Assembly: GCA_014529385.2 (NCBI GenBank)
Contig: CM043945.1
Span: 153,637,741-153,701,740, forward strand
DNA length: 64,000 nt
DNA from: Adiantum capillus-veneris
Taxonomy: Eukaryota > Streptophyta > Polypodiopsida > Polypodiales > Pteridaceae
Direction of reading: 5' to 3'
Shown here: positions 60,620 to 64,000 of the stretch, piece after piece
How positions within the stretch are numbered: position 1 is the first letter of the stretch
Layout: every line of letters begins with the position of its first letter
Notes under the pieces: generated by a model
The model's input: the letters and a program-made list of their open reading frames with translations, nothing else
Databases searched by the model: none
What the model was told of the DNA's origin: nothing
Program-made: the position numbers and the translations under genes

Positions 60620-61560
60620 TATATTGTTAGACCTTCATTTTCTAGAGTTGATTCATCCATCCAAGCCTTTGCTGGCTTTAGTGTCTCATCGGGTATTGTG
60701 TGGGGCTCAGTGGTTGGAAAGCCTCTTCTTCTTTGTTGGTGATTTTATGGCTTCCATTGATCTTATGCGCACTCCAATTCACCCCTCTGGGAGAGCCCTA
60801 GGAGTCATAATTAGGTGGGAAGACCAACCTTTCATTATGGTCAACATATATGGCCCTTGCAATGAGAAGGAAAGAGACAAATTGTGGATGCACCTCAAGG
60901 ATTCCCCTATTGCGGGAAAGTGCATTAGGAAGAGAATGGGGTCTAAGAGGGCCTCTTTGTTTGGCAGTTTAAGGGAGTCAAACATCTAGTATTAAGAAAG
61001 CAATCAAAGGATGGATTTTGAATTCAAACCGGCAAAATGGCTAGTTTATTTGAATTCGAATTTCCCCCCGAAAATAAAATTCAAAATCTAGCGAGCAAAA
61101 CCATACCATGTAGCATATTTGTGGAAAGATATCGGCTTGTAGATTATAGATCTACAATCTCCGATCAAATACAAGATCATGTAGGAGTTATGGAAGGCCA
61201 AAAATCATAAAGTTGTCCACCCCCTTTTTTGGGGGAAAAAGTGCATCCTTTGACCACTCTTACACCTCTCTTACACACCCACCATTCTTGCACACATGTC
61301 ATGCATCTATTTGTCAAAATGTCAATCACCTCCATAATCTCATGGAAAATAAAGAGGCCCTCCTAGACCCCATCCTCTTCCTAATGGCCCACTAATTGGT
61401 GACTTTAATATGGTGGAGAAGAGTGAGGACATAACAAGATCAGCCAGTATGTTGGCAGGTTGGGAAAAACTAAATGGCAGGGTCTCTATGAGAAATGGGC
61501 TATGGTGGACATGTGGGAGTTGGGTCCTTGGAACAACATGTCAAGCTTCACGTAGACAAG
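60620..61560 (+). pseudogene. LINE (L1-type) endonuclease fragment
   Basis: The apurinic-endonuclease fold of plant LINEs is recognisable: GRALGVIIRWEDQPFIMVNI and YGPCNEKERDKLWMHL near 60790-60900, then, after an inserted element, the catalytic GDFNMVEKSEDITRSASM near 61398-61450. The two parts are in different frames and are separated by the insertion at 60924-61385. No reverse transcriptase follows, so only part of ORF2 remains. Confidence 0.72.
60924..61385. mobile_element. MITE-like element of 462 bp with TIRs of about 40 bp
   Basis: The left end begins ATTAGGAAGAGAATGGGGTC and the right end is its reverse complement with a few changes; the match continues through AGAGGGCCTCTTT for about 40 bp. 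The interior has no coding capacity. It splits the LINE endonuclease between the YGP block and the GDFN block. A target duplication was not clear, so the superfamily is open. Confidence 0.82.
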
Positions 61561-61637
61561 CTTGCAGTATGCCCGCATGGCTACCGGACTTGAAAGGTGC
61601 TACTTCTCTCACCAAGCTGATTGGATCCTATGTTGCA

Positions 61638-61705
61638 TTGTACGTTATACGATGTATGTATAATACGCCTTAAACGGACGTATTATACGATACATTTTTT
61701 ATTCG
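61638..61705. repeat. Dyad of about 17 bp around TATAATACG/CGTATTATA
   Basis: ATGTATGTATAATACG and CGTATTATACGATACAT are near-perfect inverted copies around a short loop (about 61652-61703). It may mark the end or a control site of the hAT-like sequence to its right. Confidence 0.5.
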
Positions 61706-62035
61706 ACCATATTATATAATGCCACATCAACAAAACCACCATATCATATAATTTTTTATAATTTTGATCGATATATTAATTGGATCAAAATATTATCTAG
61801 ATCGAAATAAAGATGTTTATATATCGTGAAAACGGACTGCTTTTCTCATTCTATTGATCTCTCTTCCCTCATCTTACCTATAGGTGAGCTTTACAATATC
61901 AAGAAAATTATAAAAATGTCAGTTTAAATTTTATAGATTTTTTAGTGGAATTTAGAGCCTTGGATAAATATACCTATTTTAGGCTTTGGAGTTTTGAGTT
62001 ATCTGCTCTTTGTGAAGTATATCTTACATTGGAAG

Positions 62036-62490
62036 GTAAGTTAAGTAAGATAGTTAATGAGTACTTGCCTTGTGTAGAGGAAACTCACACTTGGAGGTGA
62101 TTTAAGGTAGTTAAAGTTTGCAATTATTTGCTTTATGCTGAACTATGTTCACACTTAGAAGTAACTTTAGTTAGATATTATAAGTTAAGAGCTACTTGTT
62201 GTGTGTTGAACTATGTTCACACCTGGAAGTAGATTATGGTAGATTTATCTAATGATTTTCTATCATGTGTAGAGTAATACTCACACTACAGACAATTTAG
62301 GTAGATTAAATAATAATCTCTCTCTTTGTGTAGAGGTATTCTCACACCTAGAAGAGATTTAGAAAAGTAGTGAATTTTGATTGGTTGCCATGTGTGGAGT
62401 TATACTCACACTTGGAAGTTATTGAGATAGATTAAGCAATTTATTTATCATGATTCAGGTGTAAAGTGAAAGCTCACACTTGGAAAAAAA
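62036..62490. repeat. Seven iterated palindromic repeats, about 65 bp each
   Basis: The block TGTGTAGAG...CTCACACTTGGAAG recurs with (C/T)TCACAC at 62084, 62149, 62217, 62280, 62341, 62405 and 62473, giving spacings of 61-68 bp. In several copies TGTGTAGA or a variant pairs with TCTCACA or a variant across a short loop, so each repeat holds a small hairpin. It ends about 130 bp before the BED-like ORF. Confidence 0.85.
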
Positions 62491-62620
62491 TTATTTTTGG
62501 TATTTATAATTTAAAGAGGTTGAAAACGTTGACGATTAAAGTAATGTAAATGGTATTAGAGTTTGAGTTTAGATGTGTACTTAGTAATTAGTTCTATTTG
62601 AGTTTGCAAATCTGAAGAAG

Positions 62621-62917
62621 ATGGTGAAAGGATACGAGTGCAACTACGTAGATGAATTGGTTAGTGGGAAGACTACATCAAAGTTGAGTTGTAAGACTTG
62701 CGGCCATAATTTTAGTGGAAATGCTCACAGGATAAAAGAATATGTGCTCAAAATTCATGGAAACGTGGACGCTTGTGAAAACCCCCAAAGAGGTATTGAA
62801 GAAAAATTTCCCAAGTGGGCACTCAGGGCAAGGAGAGTACATCTTGAGGGCAAAAAAAAGGGAGGTCCCAAAATGATGGCTCCATCTATGGCTAGGGACA
62901 TTGAGATGACACTCTAG
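62621..62917 (+). CDS. BED-type zinc-finger ORF, possible hAT transposase N-terminus
   Basis: 98 codons from ATG 62621. The finger reads CKTCGHNFSGNAHRIKEYVL then KIHG: two Cys two apart and His residues in the spacing of BED fingers, as found at the N-terminus of plant hAT transposases and their domesticated relatives. A basic, Lys/Gly-rich stretch follows (EGKKKGGPKMMAPSM). The ORF ends at a TAG; no dimerisation domain of hAT type was found downstream in the window, so the gene is truncated, interrupted or spliced. The palindromic repeat array just upstream would suit a subterminal or 5' control region. BED fingers bind DNA. Confidence 0.6.
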   Translation: MVKGYECNYVDELVSGKTTSKLSCKTCGHNFSGNAHRIKEYVLKIHGNVDACENPQRGIEEKFPKWALRARRVHLEGKKKGGPKMMAPSMARDIEMTL

Positions 62918-63485
62918 AATTATCAAAACCCTCACTCAACCCCTAATTCAAGTCAAGTAGGGTGGCATTCATCCTTTGCTCGGATTTGTAGCTCTAATCC
63001 TACCTGAAGCTCTGCTAACATAAGCCGAAGTGAAGCATGGACTGGAGGATAATTTGCACCAAGTGATCCTACTTTGCAATAGGCATTTGGGAAACAATGG
63101 CTGCTTCAACTCCATCTTAAGTGGACTCAAGCATTTGTTGCATTTGTTCACATACCAAAGAAATTGATGACATGGTGCCTGTGATTGAGGGGGCATATGA
63201 GTTGTAAAGTTTGTACTATATTCTCAATTAATTTGGCAATGCAAAAGTTATGTGGACTTTAGCTTTACAATCCATACCTTGTCTCTCTCTCTCACTCTCT
63301 TCCTCTCTCACTATCTCTCTTTCTCTCCATCTGCTCTCTATCATTGTTAAAAATAGGGTACAAGAGAGAACATAATTGTCACGTCCATTTGTTCCAACAA
63401 ATAGAGATTTACATACCAAAAAGAGGTTTTAATTACAAATCTTGAGATTTAAGATACAAAAAGAGCTTAGTATTGTTTCGGAGAT
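62918..63485. other. Spacer with CT-rich stretch
   Basis: Short plus-strand frames after the BED-like ORF are broken by stops. An imperfect (TC)n stretch lies at about 63280-63332. Confidence 0.4.
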
Positions 63486-64000
63486 TTAATTTAAAATCAT
63501 GGGCTTGTTCTCCAAAGAGATCACATACACAAAAATTTTGAACGCAATTGAATCACTTGGACCGGCATTACCCATCTCTTCTTTGTTAACAGGCCCATAC
63601 CTTGCCATGTACCATGCCAACTTTATTTCTAGCTCTGCTATACGAGCATGCAGCATCGCTGGGGTCTCTCCTTGACTTGCCAAATCCAAACCTTGGGATT
63701 CAAGCTGCTCAATGATTGTGGTTTCTTTGAGCAAATATGTGTAACCTCTCTTGCAAGGAGGGTCTTCTTGACTAGCTTCCCATGCATGAATCTTCTCGAC
63801 TAGGCGCCCTGTGCCAACACCTCCTGTAGTGGGATGATCGTTCCAATCAACTATGAGCCGCAATACATAGTAGCAATAGCATTGTTGCACAAAGTAAATT
63901 GCCACTTGATTATTATTTGGTGGTGATTTGTACACTTGGATAAATCTTGCAAGGATATTTCTTGCGAGGATAGTGTGTTGCAAATCTGAAACCTTCAAGG
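63486..64000 (-). CDS. Unrecognised protein family A, second copy (partial)
   Basis: The frame is open on the minus strand from the right window edge to a stop at 63486, about 170 codons, and is probably longer. Blocks in order are QHTILARNILARFIQVYKSP, NNNQVAIYFVQQCYCYYVLR, GVGTGRLVEKIHAWEASQ, GLDLASQGETPAMLHARIAE and YGPVNKEEMGNAGPSDS. The first part and the last blocks match the broken copy at 19.5-20.1 kb. This copy has no internal stop in the visible part. The apparent start at 63998 is only the window edge. I recognise no known domain. The short helix before YGP suggests a dimerising segment. Confidence 0.55.
   Translation of the reverse strand, partial: LKVSDLQHTILARNILARFIQVYKSPPNNNQVAIYFVQQCYCYYVLRLIVDWNDHPTTGGVGTGRLVEKIHAWEASQEDPPCKRGYTYLLKETTIIEQLESQGLDLASQGETPAMLHARIAELEIKLAWYMARYGPVNKEEMGNAGPSDSIAFKIFVYVISLENKPMILN

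Overview
This is nuclear plant DNA dominated by repeats. There is no prokaryotic gene organisation and no CRISPR array. The plant call rests on Ty3/gypsy elements with a second RNase H domain (a Tat-lineage trait), Ty1/copia elements with an initiator-Met tRNA primer site, plant-type FCP1-like fragments, long (TC)n tracts and nested LTR elements. The deep nesting suggests a large genome. The pseudokinase wording (HNDLHSRN, DWG) weakly hints at a seed-free plant, but I cannot name a species.

Layout. 1-6.7 kb: one block of a modular satellite. 7.2-9.7 kb: two FCP1/NIF-type phosphatase-like sequences in tandem on +, the first broken, the second open but with altered catalytic motifs. 10.8-12.1 kb: a degraded retrotransposon gag on - with a duplicated zinc-knuckle segment. 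12.1-18.0 kb: mostly anonymous sequence with a possible small exon at 15.9 kb, a (TC)n tract and a minisatellite. 18.0-19.0 kb: the tail of a copia pol. 19.5-20.1 kb: first member of an unrecognised protein family. 20.4-21.4 kb: a kinase pseudogene. 23.2-23.7 kb: a foldback element with two arms of about 219 bp.

25.0-41.8 kb: a copia element on - (192-bp LTRs) split inside its reverse transcriptase by a gypsy element on + (26,238-37,458; LTRs of about 2.7 kb; one gag-pol frame with only two nonsense codons). 42.2-43.7 kb: a second, decayed copia. 45.8-56.6 kb: an older gypsy copy of the same family on -, with a 753-bp hAT-like insertion in one LTR and a large deletion in the other.

58.6-60.6 kb: a broken, unrecognised coiled-coil gene on -. 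60.6-61.6 kb: a LINE endonuclease fragment split by a 462-bp inverted-repeat element. 61.6-62.9 kb: hAT-like features, namely a dyad, seven iterated palindromes of about 65 bp, and a BED-type zinc-finger ORF. 63.5-64.0 kb: the second member of the 19.5-kb unknown family, running off the right edge.

No intact host housekeeping gene is evident. The order of events can be read from the sequence: the copia inserted first (LTRs about 3% different by hand count), then the gypsy (about 1.5%). The second gypsy copy is clearly older than the first.
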